Assembly (NCBI RefSeq): GCF_000297495.1
Contig: NZ_ALWX01000039.1
Coordinates: 1 to 64,000 of the forward strand
Reading direction: 5' to 3'
Source: Janibacter hoylei PVAS-1
GTDB taxonomy: Bacteria; Actinomycetota; Actinomycetes; Actinomycetales; Dermatophilaceae
DNA length: 64,000 nucleotides
Position numbers and translations under genes: made by a program. This document shows, one piece after another, positions 28,070 through 38,162 of the stretch. How positions within the stretch are numbered: the stretch's first letter is position 1; every line of letters begins with the position of its first letter. Below the pieces are notes generated by a model. That model made no database searches, was not told where the DNA came from, and saw only the letters and a program-made list of their open reading frames with translations.

Positions 28070-28913
28070 CTAGACGAGCGGCAGCCGAGCCACGAGGTGC
28101 ACGAGCGGCGCGACGACGAGGACCGACGCGGCACCCGCGGCGAGCGCCCCGAGGGGGCCGTCGACAGCGGCCCGCTGGGCGAGGGCCCGACGCATCGCGG
28201 CGGCCGCCCCCGGCCCCGGTCACGCCGATGAGCGCCGGCCAGGCGGCGAGCTGACCGTCGATGACGAAGTGAGCGGCCAGCGCGGCGAGACCACCGACGA
28301 GCATGCCCGTCGGGATGAGCCACGGGCTCGCCCCCGGGCGCTCGAGGACCAGGTCGACGAGCGCCGCCACCGCGAGGGCGATGCCCACGACGACGACCGG
28401 CCCACCCCCGCCGACGAAGACCGTGCTGACGAAGAGCCCACCGCCGCCGATCGTCAGCAGGCCGAGGGCCGTGCCGGACAAGGAGGTCGCGAGGTGCACC
28501 CGCGCGGGGGCATGGACGAGGGGGTGGAGGCACATGGCGATGACGCCGAGGGCGATCGCCGCCGGGACGTGCTCGAGGTAGGGCTCGCGGTCCTGCACTG
28601 CCAGGGCTGCGCCGAGGGCCAGCGCGGTGACCGCGAGGACCACGGTCATGCCGACGTGACTGCGTGGAGCGACGAGCGGCGGCCAGCCGATCGCCACGGC
28701 GAGACCGATGGTCACGATCGTCACGATCTCGACGACGCGCTCCCCCGAGGCGCCCGCGGCGCTCAGGGCGAGCCCGGCCACGACGGTCGCGGCGACCACG
28801 ACGGGCCGTGGCCGCGTCGCCGGGGCCGTCGCGTCGACTCCCCGGTCCGCGCCCGCACGCTGCGTGCGGCGCGAGGCTCGGGTCTCGTGCTCGGCGGGTA
28901 CATCTGTGGTCAC
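28070..28913 (-). pseudogene. Polytopic membrane protein, unknown function, frameshift
   Basis: About 280 residues with eight or so hydrophobic helices after a charged 35-residue N-terminus; no family recognised. A glycine-rich stretch ([18 protein letters not shown]) lies in the middle. The frame breaks in the C5 run at 28207-28211 after GVTGAG; one base fewer restores [21 protein letters not shown] and a last helix ending at the TAG at 28070. GTG at 28913 with TACCCT (minus, 28925-28920) ending 6 nt upstream implies a leaderless mRNA, divergent from glnR. Confidence 0.75.
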
Positions 28914-28955
28914 GTGGCGAGGGTAGCCGCCCGTTCACGCATATTCTTGGGGGCG

Positions 28956-29663
28956 ATGGCCAGACTGCTCCTCCTCACGGACGACCTGGCGCCCAGCGCA
29001 GAGATCCTCCCTGCCCTCGGGCTGCTGGGCCATCACGTGCGCACGCTCCCTGCCGAGGCGGCCGCCGTCATCGAGGCCCCGGCCGTCGACGTCGTCCTCG
29101 TCGATGCCCGCACCGAGCTGGTCCAGGCGCGCTCGCTCTGCCGCGTCCTGAGCGCCACCGGCACCGGCGCCCCGGTCATCGCGATCCTCACCGAGGGGGG
29201 CCTGACCGCCGTGACCGCCGAGTGGTCGGTCGACGACGTCGTCGTCGAGGGGGCCGGTCCCGCCGAGGTCGAGGCCCGGCTGCGCCTGGCGATGACCCGC
29301 ACCGCCGAGGCCGACGCGGAGGACGACGAGCGGATCGTCGCCGGCGACCTGACGATCGACGAGAGCAGCTACTCCGCCCGGCTCGGGACGCGGCTGCTCG
29401 ACCTGACCTACAAGGAGTTCGAGCTCCTCAAGCACCTCGCCCAGCACCCGGGTCGCGTCTTCACCCGGGCCCAGCTCCTCCAGGAGGTCTGGGGCTACGA
29501 CTACTACGGAGGGACCCGCACCGTGGACGTCCACGTCCGACGCCTGCGCGCCAAGCTCGGCAGCGAGCACGAGCAGCTCATCGGCACGATCCGCAACGTC
29601 GGCTACCGCTTCGTCCCCGACCGCGGCGACGAGCTCACCGAGACGGGGGGCGAGGTCTCGTGA
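28956..29663 (+). CDS. glnR: GlnR-type OmpR-family regulator (nitrogen)
   Basis: Matches actinobacterial GlnR, the orphan regulator of nitrogen assimilation, rather than a classic two-component regulator. N-terminal pseudo-receiver LLLLTDDL with [11 protein letters not shown] (conserved Asp about residue 50) lacks a full acidic pocket; the winged helix has [19 protein letters not shown] and [33 protein letters not shown]. 235 residues. ATG at 28956 has TATTCT 8 nt upstream (28942-28947). mshD overlaps by 4 bp, as in Rv0818-Rv0819, which supports the name. GTTCAC at 28933 is a single half-site only. Confidence 0.88.
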   Translation: MARLLLLTDDLAPSAEILPALGLLGHHVRTLPAEAAAVIEAPAVDVVLVDARTELVQARSLCRVLSATGTGAPVIAILTEGGLTAVTAEWSVDDVVVEGAGPAEVEARLRLAMTRTAEADAEDDERIVAGDLTIDESSYSARLGTRLLDLTYKEFELLKHLAQHPGRVFTRAQLLQEVWGYDYYGGTRTVDVHVRRLRAKLGSEHEQLIGTIRNVGYRFVPDRGDELTETGGEVS

Positions 29664-30553
29664 CCTGGTCTCCCACCCCCTTCGTCGAGCTGGCTCCCGA
29701 GCAGGTCGAGCAGGTGCGCGCCGCTGCGTCGGCCGTGGCCTCCGCCGACGGGGTCGAGCCGCTCAGCGAGGCCTTCCTCCTCGCTCTCCCCCGGGCCGGC
29801 GACCACCTCCTCGTCACGGACGGCGACCGCCTGCTCGGCTACGCGGCCACGCTGGCCGACGGCTCGCTCGAGGCCTTCGTCGTCCCCGACGCCCGGCGTG
29901 AGGGCACCGGGACCGCCCTGCTGACCACCGCCCTCGAGCGGCGCCCCGACGCCCGCCCCTGGGCCCACGGCGACCTGCCCGCCGCCCGCGCGGTCGCCGA
30001 CCGCCTCGCGCTGCACGTCGTGCGCGAGCTGCTCGTCCTCGCCCGCCCGGTCGGGCCCGGCGACGAGATCGACCCGCAGCTGCCCGACGGGATCCGCCAC
30101 CGGACCTTCCGACCCGGTGAGGACGACGCCGCACTGCTGGCCGTCAACGCGGCGGCCTTCGCCCACCACCCCGAGCAGGGGAGTCTCGACGCCGACGGTC
30201 TCGCCGAGCGGGCCGCTCAGCCCTGGTTCGACCCCGAGGGGCTCATCCTCCTCGAGGACGACGACCCGAGCCGTCTCGCCGGATTTCACTGGACCAAGAT
30301 CGACCCGCCCGGCGGGAGCACCGGCGAGGTCTACGTCGTCGGCGTCCACCCCGAGCTGCACGGCCGGGGGCTCGCTGGCCCGCTGACCCGGCTCGGTCTG
30401 GCCCACCTCGCCCGACGCGGCGTCGTGGACGTCGAGCTGTACGTCGAGGGCGACAACGAACCCGCCCTCGCGACCTACCGCAGGGCCGGCTTCGAGCGGC
30501 GGGCCGTGCACGTGATGTATTCACGCGAGGTTCACCCCGCAGTGACAGGATGA
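29660..30553 (+). CDS. mshD: Mycothiol synthase (acetyltransferase)
   Basis: Acetylates the cysteine amine of desacetylmycothiol with acetyl-CoA, the last step of mycothiol synthesis. Two GNAT domains: the N-terminal one ([15 protein letters not shown]) and the active C-terminal one with [24 protein letters not shown] (acetyl-CoA loop) and [23 protein letters not shown]. 297 residues. GTG at 29660 overlaps the glnR stop by 4 bp. The last codons of mshD contain the repeat pair that may control ppk. Confidence 0.93.
   Translation: MTWSPTPFVELAPEQVEQVRAAASAVASADGVEPLSEAFLLALPRAGDHLLVTDGDRLLGYAATLADGSLEAFVVPDARREGTGTALLTTALERRPDARPWAHGDLPAARAVADRLALHVVRELLVLARPVGPGDEIDPQLPDGIRHRTFRPGEDDAALLAVNAAAFAHHPEQGSLDADGLAERAAQPWFDPEGLILLEDDDPSRLAGFHWTKIDPPGGSTGEVYVVGVHPELHGRGLAGPLTRLGLAHLARRGVVDVELYVEGDNEPALATYRRAGFERRAVHVMYSREVHPAVTG
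30519..30540 (+). promoter_or_regulatory. PHO-box-like tandem repeat upstream of ppk
   Basis: Two adjacent 11-mers, ATTCACGCGAG (30519-30529) and GTTCACCCCGC (30530-30540), form a direct repeat with the phasing of a RegX3/PhoP site. It lies inside the 3' end of mshD and just upstream of CAGGAT (30546-30551), a weak -10 placed 7 nt before ATG 30559. It suggests phosphate-controlled expression of ppk from within mshD. Confidence 0.6.
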
Positions 30554-30558
30554 GGTGC

Positions 30559-32841
30559 ATGTCCGACGCTTCCTCCCCCGTGCCCCGCCCTGCCGTGACC
30601 GCGCGCCCGGGCAGTGGTCCCGCCGGAGACATCTCGATCACCTCCTCGTCCCCCGCCGCGACGCCCGAGCTGCGCCCGCGGGCGACCAACGGCCGCTTCG
30701 TCCGCGCCGGCGGGAGCGACGACGCGGACGAAGCGCCAGACCTGCCCGTCGACCGCTTCCTCGACCGCGAGATCAGCTGGCTGCAGTTCAACGAGCGCGT
30801 GCTCCAGCTCGCGGCCGACGAGTCCGTGCCGCTCCTGGAGCGCGCCCGCTTCCTCGCGATCTTCACGAGCAACCTCGACGAGTTCTTCATGGTCCGGGTC
30901 GCCGGGCTCAAGCGCCGCATCGCCACCGGCATCGCGGTGCGCAGCCCCTCCGGGCTCGAGCCGCGCGAGGTGCTCGAGCAGATCTCGCGCATCGCGCACG
31001 ACCTCACGGCAGTGCAGACCCGCATCTTCGAGGACTCGGTCCGCCCCGCGCTCGTCGACGAGGGCATCAGCATCGTGCGCTGGAGCGAAGTCGAGCCCGC
31101 CGAGCAGGAGCGGCTCGGCGAGCTCTTCGGCAGCGAGATCTACCCGGTCCTCACCCCGCTCGCCGTCGACCCGGCCCACCCCTTCCCCTACATCTCCGGG
31201 CTCTCGCTCAACCTCGCCGTCATCCTCATCAACCCCAAGACGGGCAAGGAGCACTTCGCGCGGATCAAGATGCCGCCCTCGCTCCCGCGCTTCCTCAAGG
31301 TGCGTCGGGCGACGGCCTCGGTGACCTCCGACCTCTTCGAGGCGCGCTTCGTGCCGCTCGAGGACGTCATCGCCGCCCACCTCGACCAGCTCTTCCCCGG
31401 CATGGAGGTGCACGAGCACTACTCCTTCCGCGTCACCCGCAACGAGGACCTCGAGGTCGAGGAGGACGACGCCGAAAATCTGCTCGCCGCCCTCGAGAAG
31501 GAGCTGACCCGGCGCCGCTTCGGCCCGCCGGTGCGTCTCGAGGTCGAGGAGGACCTCGACGACCACGTCATGGAGCTGCTCTCGCGCGAGCTCGGCGTCA
31601 CCGACGACGAGGTCTACCGTCTGCCGGCACCGCTCGACCTGCGCGGTCTCAACGAGATCGCCGACATCGACCGGACCGACCTGCACTTCCCTCCCTTCGT
31701 CGCCCGGACCAATGCCGACCTGGCGCCGGCGGAGTCCTCCAAGGCCGCCAACCTCATCGGCCGCATCGCCCGGCAGGACGTGCTGCTCCAGCACCCCTAC
31801 GACTCCTTCTCGACCTCGGTGCAGGCCTTCATCGAGCAGGCCGCCGCTGACCCGCAGGTCCTCGCGATCAAGCAGACGCTCTACCGGACCAGCGGCGACA
31901 GCCCGATCGTCGACGCCCTCATCGACGCCGCCGAGGCCGGCAAGCAGGTGCTCGCCGTCGTCGAGATCAAGGCGCGCTTCGACGAGCAAAACAACATCGA
32001 GTGGGCCCGCAAGCTCGAGCACGCCGGCGTCCACGTCGTCTACGGCATCGTCGGCCTCAAGACCCACTGCAAGCTGGCGCTCGTCGTGCGGCAGGAGGCC
32101 GACGGGGTCAAGCGCTACTGCCACGTCGGCACCGGCAACTACAACCCCAAGACCGCGCGCCTCTACGAGGACATGGGGCTGCTCACCTCCGACCCCGTCG
32201 TCGGTGAGGACCTGACCCGCCTCTTCAACCAGCTGTCGGGGCTCGCGCCACGCAGCAAGTTCAAGCGTCTGCTCGTCGCACCCCGCAGCATCCGCGACGG
32301 ACTCGTCGAGCGGATCGACAAGCAGATCGCCCGCCAGGAGCGCAGCGGCGACGGCTACGTCGCCGTCAAGGTCAACTCCCTCGTCGACGAGCGGACGATC
32401 GACGCCCTCTACCGCGCGAGCAACGCGGGGGTCCGCGTCGACGTCTGGGTCCGCGGCATCTGCGCCCTGCGCCCGGGCATCGACGACCTGAGCGCCAACA
32501 TCCGGGTGCACTCCGTGCTCGGCCGCTTCCTCGAGCACTCCCGCGTCTTCCTCTTCGGGCAGGGCGAGGACCGGGAGGCGTGGATCGGCTCGGCCGACCT
32601 CATGCACCGCAACCTCGACCGACGCGTCGAGGCCCTCGTGCGCATCAGCGAGCCACGCCACGTCGACCAGATCTTCGATCTCGTGACGCGTGGCATGTCC
32701 GGCGACTACGCCCACTGGAGCCTCGACGGCGACGGGCGCTGGACCCGGGTGCACCAGGGCCCCGACGGGTCCCCGCTGCCCGACATCCAGGCCGCCCTCA
32801 TCGCGATGCACGCCAAGCGGCGCCGCAAGGCGCGGCGCTGA
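30559..32841 (+). CDS. ppk: Polyphosphate kinase 1
   Basis: Makes polyphosphate from ATP. Four-domain PPK1: N-terminal [17 protein letters not shown], head domain, and two catalytic domains with [35 protein letters not shown] (catalytic His region), [20 protein letters not shown] (second His) and [11 protein letters not shown] near the C-terminus. 760 residues from ATG 30559; an in-frame ATG at 30550 overlapping the mshD stop is the alternative. mutT1 follows after 2 nt, the same ppk-mutT1 order as Rv2984-Rv2985. Role in phosphate storage fits the neighbouring pst and pit genes. Confidence 0.96.
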   Translation: MSDASSPVPRPAVTARPGSGPAGDISITSSSPAATPELRPRATNGRFVRAGGSDDADEAPDLPVDRFLDREISWLQFNERVLQLAADESVPLLERARFLAIFTSNLDEFFMVRVAGLKRRIATGIAVRSPSGLEPREVLEQISRIAHDLTAVQTRIFEDSVRPALVDEGISIVRWSEVEPAEQERLGELFGSEIYPVLTPLAVDPAHPFPYISGLSLNLAVILINPKTGKEHFARIKMPPSLPRFLKVRRATASVTSDLFEARFVPLEDVIAAHLDQLFPGMEVHEHYSFRVTRNEDLEVEEDDAENLLAALEKELTRRRFGPPVRLEVEEDLDDHVMELLSRELGVTDDEVYRLPAPLDLRGLNEIADIDRTDLHFPPFVARTNADLAPAESSKAANLIGRIARQDVLLQHPYDSFSTSVQAFIEQAAADPQVLAIKQTLYRTSGDSPIVDALIDAAEAGKQVLAVVEIKARFDEQNNIEWARKLEHAGVHVVYGIVGLKTHCKLALVVRQEADGVKRYCHVGTGNYNPKTARLYEDMGLLTSDPVVGEDLTRLFNQLSGLAPRSKFKRLLVAPRSIRDGLVERIDKQIARQERSGDGYVAVKVNSLVDERTIDALYRASNAGVRVDVWVRGICALRPGIDDLSANIRVHSVLGRFLEHSRVFLFGQGEDREAWIGSADLMHRNLDRRVEALVRISEPRHVDQIFDLVTRGMSGDYAHWSLDGDGRWTRVHQGPDGSPLPDIQAALIAMHAKRRRKARR

Positions 32842-32843
32842 CG

Positions 32844-33800
32844 ATGGCCACCGTCCTGGCCGCGGGCACCCTGCCGTGGCGACGTCGGCGCGGGCGACTG
32901 CAGGTCGCCCTCGTCCACCGCCCCCGGTACGACGACTGGTCGTGGGCCAAGGGCAAGCTCGACCCCGGCGAGACCTTCCCCGTCGCCGCGGTGCGCGAGA
33001 CGCTCGAGGAGACGGGGCTGCGCGTGCGGCTCGGGCACCCGCTGCCGACCACGACCTACACGGTCGCGACGAAGTCCGGCCCCGCGGTCAAGGAGGTGCG
33101 CTACTGGGCCGCCGAGGTGACCGGCGGCGTCGGCGGGCTCGTCCACGAGGTCGACGAGGTCGCCTGGCTCGAGGCCGACGCGGCCCGTGCGACGCTTACC
33201 TACCCGCACGACCTCGCCCAGCTCGACGCCCTCGTCGCCGCGGACGCGCAGGGGAGCCTGACGACCTGGCCCCTCGCCGTGCTCCGCCACGCCAAGGCCC
33301 GCCCCCGCGCCTCGTGGACGGACGACGACTGGCTGCGGCCCCTCGACGACCAGGGGCGTACACAGGCGGCCGACCTGGTCCCCCTCCTCGCCGGCTACGG
33401 CATCGAGCGACTCGTCAGCAGCCCCTCGACCCGGGCGAGCGACACCCTCGCCCCCTACGCCACCGCCTCCGGCGGACGCCTGCGCCTCAAGCCCGGCCTG
33501 TCCGAGGAGGGTTACGCCGAGGACCCCAGCCGCGCCGGCCACCACCTCAACCGGTTGCTCGAGCGGGGTGTCCCCGCCTGCCTGTGCAGCCACGGGCCGG
33601 TCCTGCCCGACCTCGTGGCCCGGGTGCTCGAGCGGGTCGACCCACGCCTGGCCCCCGGTCTCGTCGCGCGGTCCGTCGTCGACGACGCCGTCGGCTCAGG
33701 CCTGGCGAAGGGAGAGGTCCTCGTCGCCCACGTCGTGGGCACCGGCGAGGACGCGCGGGTGGTCGCTGCGGAGCGGCACCACCCCCTCGACCGCGGCTGA
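32844..33800 (+). CDS. mutT1: MutT1-like Nudix hydrolase with histidine phosphatase domain
   Basis: Two-domain sanitising enzyme, as in mycobacterial MutT1: N-terminal Nudix domain with box GKLDPGETFPVAAVRETLEETGL (complete G-x5-E-x7-REUxEExGU) acting on oxidised nucleotides or diadenosine polyphosphates, then a histidine-phosphatase domain beginning VLRHAKARPR with a later LCSHGPVLPDL holding the second His. 318 residues. ATG at 32844 is 2 nt after ppk, so they are co-transcribed. Confidence 0.92.
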   Translation: MATVLAAGTLPWRRRRGRLQVALVHRPRYDDWSWAKGKLDPGETFPVAAVRETLEETGLRVRLGHPLPTTTYTVATKSGPAVKEVRYWAAEVTGGVGGLVHEVDEVAWLEADAARATLTYPHDLAQLDALVAADAQGSLTTWPLAVLRHAKARPRASWTDDDWLRPLDDQGRTQAADLVPLLAGYGIERLVSSPSTRASDTLAPYATASGGRLRLKPGLSEEGYAEDPSRAGHHLNRLLERGVPACLCSHGPVLPDLVARVLERVDPRLAPGLVARSVVDDAVGSGLAKGEVLVAHVVGTGEDARVVAAERHHPLDRG

Positions 33801-33897
33801 GGACCGGCGCGGCGAAGACCGGACACCGGCTCCCGATACCCCGAAGACGCACGCGGCGCGACCGGACCACGCATTGTGCAGGTCTGATTCATCGACT

Positions 33898-33930
33898 GTT
33901 CACCGGTTGCGGCCCTTGCGGTCACCGTCG
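33898..33930 (+). promoter_or_regulatory. PHO-box-like repeats upstream of pstS
   Basis: GTTCACC at 33898 and GGTCACC at 33920 are exactly 22 bp (two 11-bp turns) apart, the same spacing as the pair upstream of phoU. The site is 93-125 bp before the pstS GTG in the 222-bp gap after mutT1, and probably mediates RegX3 activation when phosphate is low. CTACTTTCG downstream (around 33934) may hold the -10. Confidence 0.65.
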
Positions 33931-34022
33931 CTCCCTACTTTCGTTGCGTACGACCACGGCGGTCGCGGCGGGCTGCCCTCGTCGCGCGTCCGTGTCCACC
34001 CCCTCAGAGAGGTTCGACAGAC

Positions 34023-35138
34023 GTGATCCGTTCCACCCGCGGCCGCAAGGTCCTCACCACTTCCGCTGCTCTTGCCCTGACCTTCACGATGGCCGCCTGT
34101 GGCGCAGGCAACGAGGGCGAGACCTCCGCCTCCGGTGGCGACGGCGACGCCGCTGCCTCCGCCTCGGGCACCATCAAGGGTGCCGGCGCCAGCTCCATGG
34201 AGAAGGCGCAGAACGAGTGGATCGCCAACTTCACCGACGTGGCCCCCGACGCCACCGTCGAGTACGCCCCCGACGGCTCCGGCACCGGCCGGGAGAAGTT
34301 CATCAACGGCGCCGTGAACTTCGCGGGCACCGACTCCGCCATGGAGGACGACGAGATCGCCAAGGCCAAGGAGAAGGGCTGCACCGGCGAGACCATCCAG
34401 TTCCCGATCTACGTCTCCCCGATCGCCGTCGCCTTCAACCTCAAGGACGTCGACAGCCTCAACCTCAGCGCCCCGGTCATCGCCGACATCTTCTCCGGCA
34501 AGATCAAGACCTGGAACGACCCGGCGATCGCCAAGGAAAACGAGGGCGTCGACCTGCCCGACACCAAGATCACGCCGGTCAACCGCTCGGACGAGTCCGG
34601 CACCTCCAAGAACTTCTCCGCGTACCTCTCCGAGGCCGCCCCGGAGAACTGGAAGCACGAGCCCGAGGACGTCTGGCCGATCAAGGGTGGCGAGGCCGCC
34701 AAGGGCACCTCCGGTGTCGTCGACACCATCGGCGCCGGCGAGGGCAACATCGGCTACGCCGACGCCTCGCAGATCGGTGACCTCAAGGCCGCCAAGATCA
34801 AGGCAGGCGAGGAGTTCATCGAGTACAGCCCCGACGCCGCCGCCAAGATCCTCGAGAGCGCCGAGCGCGTCGACGAGAGCAGCAAGACCAACTACGCCGT
34901 CAAGCTCGACCGTGGCAACGCGGGCGAGGGCGTCTACCCGGTCGTGCTCGTCTCCTACGCGGTCGCCTGCACCGACTACGAGGACAAGGACGTCGCCAGC
35001 ACGGTCAAGGCCTACCTCGAGTACGCCGTCTCCGAGGACGGCCAGAAGGCCTCCACCGACGCCGCCGGCTCGGCCGGGCTGAGCGAGGCCGCGACCAAGA
35101 ACGCGACCGACGCCCTGGGCCAGATCAAGACCGACTGA
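34023..35138 (+). CDS. pstS: Phosphate ABC transporter substrate-binding lipoprotein PstS
   Basis: Extracellular high-affinity phosphate receptor. Signal peptide with lipobox TMAAC (Cys 24), then an acidic Gly/Ser linker and the PstS domain: IKGAGASSMEKAQNEWIANF, DGSGTGREKFINGAVNFAGTDSAM (phosphate-binding loop) and NRSDESGTSKNFS. 371 residues, normal. GTG at 34023 follows AGAGAGG. First gene of pstSCAB, separated from pstC by a hairpin. Confidence 0.96.
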   Translation: MIRSTRGRKVLTTSAALALTFTMAACGAGNEGETSASGGDGDAAASASGTIKGAGASSMEKAQNEWIANFTDVAPDATVEYAPDGSGTGREKFINGAVNFAGTDSAMEDDEIAKAKEKGCTGETIQFPIYVSPIAVAFNLKDVDSLNLSAPVIADIFSGKIKTWNDPAIAKENEGVDLPDTKITPVNRSDESGTSKNFSAYLSEAAPENWKHEPEDVWPIKGGEAAKGTSGVVDTIGAGEGNIGYADASQIGDLKAAKIKAGEEFIEYSPDAAAKILESAERVDESSKTNYAVKLDRGNAGEGVYPVVLVSYAVACTDYEDKDVASTVKAYLEYAVSEDGQKASTDAAGSAGLSEAATKNATDALGQIKTD

Positions 35139-35161
35139 CCAGTGTGACCCTCAGGGTCGAC

Positions 35162-35204
35162 CCGATCGGCCCTGTGGCTGCAGCGCAGTCGCAGGGCCGA
35201 TCGG
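35162..35204 (+). terminator. Hairpin between pstS and pstC (attenuator or processing site)
   Basis: A 13-bp perfect stem (35162-35174 with 35192-35204) and a 17-nt loop, 24 nt after the pstS stop and 50 nt before pstC. The four genes are co-directional, so it may stop part of the transcripts or protect the pstS end, giving more binding protein than permease. Confidence 0.6.
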
Positions 35205-35253
35205 CCTGTCAGCCCACCCCCTTCCCACCCCCTGAAGGAAGCAGCAGGACACC

Positions 35254-36213
35254 GTGAGCAGCACCTCAGCAGTGGACTCCCCCGGACGGAGCGACCTGAA
35301 GTCCGGACGCCGATTCGGCGACGCCGTCTTCAGCGGACTCTCCCTCTCCGCCGGCGTCGTCATCCTCCTCGTCCTCGTGGGGGTGACCTTCTTCCTCTTC
35401 TTCGGGGCCAAGGACGCCCTCGTGGCCGACCCCTCCGAGGTCCGCGGGCAGAAGGGCCTCGTCGCCTACATCGGGCCGCTGATCTTCGGCACCCTGCTCT
35501 CGTCGATCATCGCGCTGCTCATCGCCGTGCCGCTGTCGATCGGCATCGCCCTCTTCATCAGCCACTACGCGCCGCGCCGCCTGGCTGCGGGCCTGGGCTA
35601 CATCGTCGACCTGCTGGCGGCCGTGCCCTCCATCATCTTCGGTCTGTGGGGCATGCAGATCGCGCAGAGCGCCGTCCCGACCTTCGAGTTCCTCCACGAG
35701 TACCTCGGCTGGATCCCGCTCTTCGGCGGTGAGTCGGTGACGACCACCGGTCGCACGATGCTGATGATCGGCGTCGTCCTCGCGATCATGATCCTGCCGA
35801 TCATGACGGCGGTGAACCGTGAGGTCTTCCTCCAGACGCCGCGGCTGCACGAGGAGGCCTCGCTAGCCCTCGGCGCCACGCGGTGGGAAATGATCCGCCA
35901 GACGGTCATCCCCTTCGGCAAGTCGGGTGTCGTCTCCGGTGCGATGCTCGGTCTGGGCCGCGCCCTCGGCGAGACGATGGCCGTCGCGATCATCCTGTCC
36001 GCGAGCGGCGGCGGCTACTCCTGGGAGCTGCTCACCTCGCGCACGCCGGGCACGATCGCCGGTGACATCGCGCTGAACTTCCCGGAGTCCTTCGACATCG
36101 AGCGCAGCACCCTCTTCGTCTCCGGTCTCGCGCTCTTCGTCGTCACCTTCCTCGTCAACATGTTCGCTCGGTGGATCATCTCCCGCCGGTCCGAGTTCTC
36201 TGGAGCCAACTGA
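35254..36213 (+). CDS. pstC: Phosphate ABC transporter permease PstC
   Basis: Inner-membrane channel subunit of the Pst importer. Six membrane helices in the usual pattern; the ABC-coupling EAA-type loop is EEASLALGATRWEMIRQTVIPFGKSGV. 319 residues. GTG at 35254 after GAAGGAAGC. The stop shares a base with the pstA ATG (TGATG). Confidence 0.95.
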   Translation: MSSTSAVDSPGRSDLKSGRRFGDAVFSGLSLSAGVVILLVLVGVTFFLFFGAKDALVADPSEVRGQKGLVAYIGPLIFGTLLSSIIALLIAVPLSIGIALFISHYAPRRLAAGLGYIVDLLAAVPSIIFGLWGMQIAQSAVPTFEFLHEYLGWIPLFGGESVTTTGRTMLMIGVVLAIMILPIMTAVNREVFLQTPRLHEEASLALGATRWEMIRQTVIPFGKSGVVSGAMLGLGRALGETMAVAIILSASGGGYSWELLTSRTPGTIAGDIALNFPESFDIERSTLFVSGLALFVVTFLVNMFARWIISRRSEFSGAN

Positions 36214-37274
36214 TGACCGCCACGACCCACGACGACGTCCAGGCGGACGGCCGCCTCGAGCAGCCGGTCCGCTGGGCGATCCTCGCCGGCGCCGGTGTCG
36301 CCGCCGTCGCCCTCCTCGCCGTGGTCGGTGGGCTCAGCCCGCTGACCGTCATCCTCGTCGGTGCGCTCTTCTACTGCATCGCGATCTACGTCGCCTCGCG
36401 CAGCGTCGAGGGCTCACGGCACGCCATGGACCGCCTGGTCACCGGCGTGGTGACGACGACCTTCCTCCTGGCGATGGTGCCGCTCGTCTCCGTGCTGTGG
36501 ACGATCATCTCCAAGGGCCTGGACCGCTTCGACGTCGAGTTCTTCACCTACTCGATGCGCGGTGTCACGACCGGTGAGACCGGCGGGGCCTACCACGCGA
36601 TCATGGGCACGGTCATCACGACCGGCATCGCGACGCTCATCTCCGTGCCGATCGGCCTCTTCGCCGCGATCTACCTCGTCGAGTACGGCAACAAGGGCCC
36701 GCTCGCCCGCGGTCTGACCTTCTTCGTCGACGTCATGACGGGTATCCCGTCGATCGTCGCGGGTCTCTTCGCCATCGGCTTCTTCACGATGATGCTCGGC
36801 GACGAGTCCTACCAGTCCGGCATCGTCGGCGCCGTGGCGCTGTCGGTCCTGATGATCCCGACGGTCGTGCGCTCGAGCGAGGAGATGCTGCGCCTCGTAC
36901 CCAACGAGCTGCGCGAGGCGAGCTACGCGCTCGGCGTCTCCAAGTGGCTGACGATCGTCAAGGTCGTGCTGCCGACCGCCGTCGCCGGTCTGGCCACGGG
37001 CGTCACCCTGGCGATCGCCCGCGTCATGGGCGAGACGGCCCCGCTGCTCATCACGATGGGTGCGGCCAAGGCCGTGAACTTCAACCCCTTCGAGGGCTCG
37101 ATGTCGGCGCTGCCGCTCTTCGCGTACAGCTCCTACGCCAACCCGGGCACCAACAAGGACGACAGCATCGCCGCCGCCTGGACCGCAGCCCTGGTCCTCA
37201 TGGTGATCGTCATGGTCCTCAACATCGTCGCCCGCCTCATCTCCAAGTTCTTCGCCCCCAAGACCGGTCGCTGA
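36213..37274 (+). CDS. pstA: Phosphate ABC transporter permease PstA
   Basis: Second permease of the Pst importer. The coupling loop is [31 protein letters not shown]; helices before and after match PstA, with an N-terminal extra pair of helices (about 20-62). 353 residues. ATG at 36213 overlaps the pstC stop by one base. [17 protein letters not shown] is the family hallmark. Confidence 0.95.
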   Translation: MTATTHDDVQADGRLEQPVRWAILAGAGVAAVALLAVVGGLSPLTVILVGALFYCIAIYVASRSVEGSRHAMDRLVTGVVTTTFLLAMVPLVSVLWTIISKGLDRFDVEFFTYSMRGVTTGETGGAYHAIMGTVITTGIATLISVPIGLFAAIYLVEYGNKGPLARGLTFFVDVMTGIPSIVAGLFAIGFFTMMLGDESYQSGIVGAVALSVLMIPTVVRSSEEMLRLVPNELREASYALGVSKWLTIVKVVLPTAVAGLATGVTLAIARVMGETAPLLITMGAAKAVNFNPFEGSMSALPLFAYSSYANPGTNKDDSIAAAWTAALVLMVIVMVLNIVARLISKFFAPKTGR

Positions 37275-37297
37275 CGCGACAGACAAGGAACCACGAC

Positions 37298-38077
37298 GTG
37301 TCCAAGCGCATCGACGTCAAGAACCTCGACATCTACTACGGCGACTTCCTCGCCGTGAAGGACGTCTCGGTCACCATCGAGCCCCGGTCGGTCACGGCCC
37401 TCATCGGCCCCTCGGGCTGCGGCAAGTCGACCTTCCTCCGCTCGCTCAACCGCATGCACGAGGTCATCCCCGGAGCCCACGTCCAGGGCGAGGTGATCAT
37501 CGACGGGGAAAACCTCTACGGCAAGGGTGTCGACCCGGTCATGGTCCGCCGCAAGGTCGGCATGGTCTTCCAGAAGCCGAACCCCTTCCCCACCATGTCC
37601 ATCCGCGAAAACGTCCTCGCCGGCGTCAAGCTCAACAACAAGCGGATCAAGAAGTCGGACGCCGACGAGCTGGTCGAGACCAGCCTGCGCGGCGCCAACC
37701 TGTGGAACGAGGTCAAGGACCGCCTCGACAAGCCCGGCTCCGGCCTCTCCGGTGGTCAGCAGCAGCGCCTCTGCATCGCCCGCACCATCGCCGTCAAGCC
37801 CGAGGTCGTCCTCATGGACGAGCCGTGCTCGGCGCTCGACCCCATCTCCACGCTCGCGGTCGAGGACCTCATCGCCGAGCTCAAGGAGAACTACACGATC
37901 GTCATCGTGACGCACAACATGCAGCAGGCGGCGCGCTGCTCGGACCGCACGGGCTTCTTCAACATCGAGGGCACCGGCAAGCCGGGTCAGCTCGTCGAGT
38001 TCGACGACACCCAGAAGATCTTCAACAACCCCACCGAGAAGGCCACCGAGGACTACATCTCCGGTCGCTTCGGGTGA
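37298..38077 (+). CDS. pstB: Phosphate ABC transporter ATP-binding protein PstB
   Basis: ATPase driving Pst. Walker [10 protein letters not shown], PstB-specific [18 protein letters not shown] (Q-loop), signature [13 protein letters not shown], Walker [13 protein letters not shown] and switch His [11 protein letters not shown]. 259 residues. GTG at 37298 after AAGGAA (37285-37290). Last gene of pstSCAB; a terminator follows. Confidence 0.96.
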   Translation: MSKRIDVKNLDIYYGDFLAVKDVSVTIEPRSVTALIGPSGCGKSTFLRSLNRMHEVIPGAHVQGEVIIDGENLYGKGVDPVMVRRKVGMVFQKPNPFPTMSIRENVLAGVKLNNKRIKKSDADELVETSLRGANLWNEVKDRLDKPGSGLSGGQQQRLCIARTIAVKPEVVLMDEPCSALDPISTLAVEDLIAELKENYTIVIVTHNMQQAARCSDRTGFFNIEGTGKPGQLVEFDDTQKIFNNPTEKATEDYISGRFG

Positions 38078-38108
38078 TCTGCCGCCCCCCTTCGCCGGGG
38101 GCAGCCGC

Positions 38109-38149
38109 GAACGGCCGACGGACCCGCAGGGGGGATCCGTCGGCCGTTC
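38109..38149 (+). terminator. Terminator after pstB (shared with convergent pit)
   Basis: A 14-bp perfect stem (38109-38122 with 38136-38149) and a 13-nt loop, between the pstB stop (38077) and the pit stop (38163, opposite strand). Suited to end both transcripts. Confidence 0.75.
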
Positions 38150-38162
38150 GTCGTGCTCGGGG

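Noticed and set aside
28933-28938. GTTCAC upstream of glnR as a phosphate-regulator site
   Set aside because: A single half-site with no phased partner.
30532-32811. 759-codon open frame antisense to ppk
   Set aside because: Composition is Asp/Glu/Val/Leu-rich complement of the coding strand, no recognisable domain, and ppk is unambiguous.
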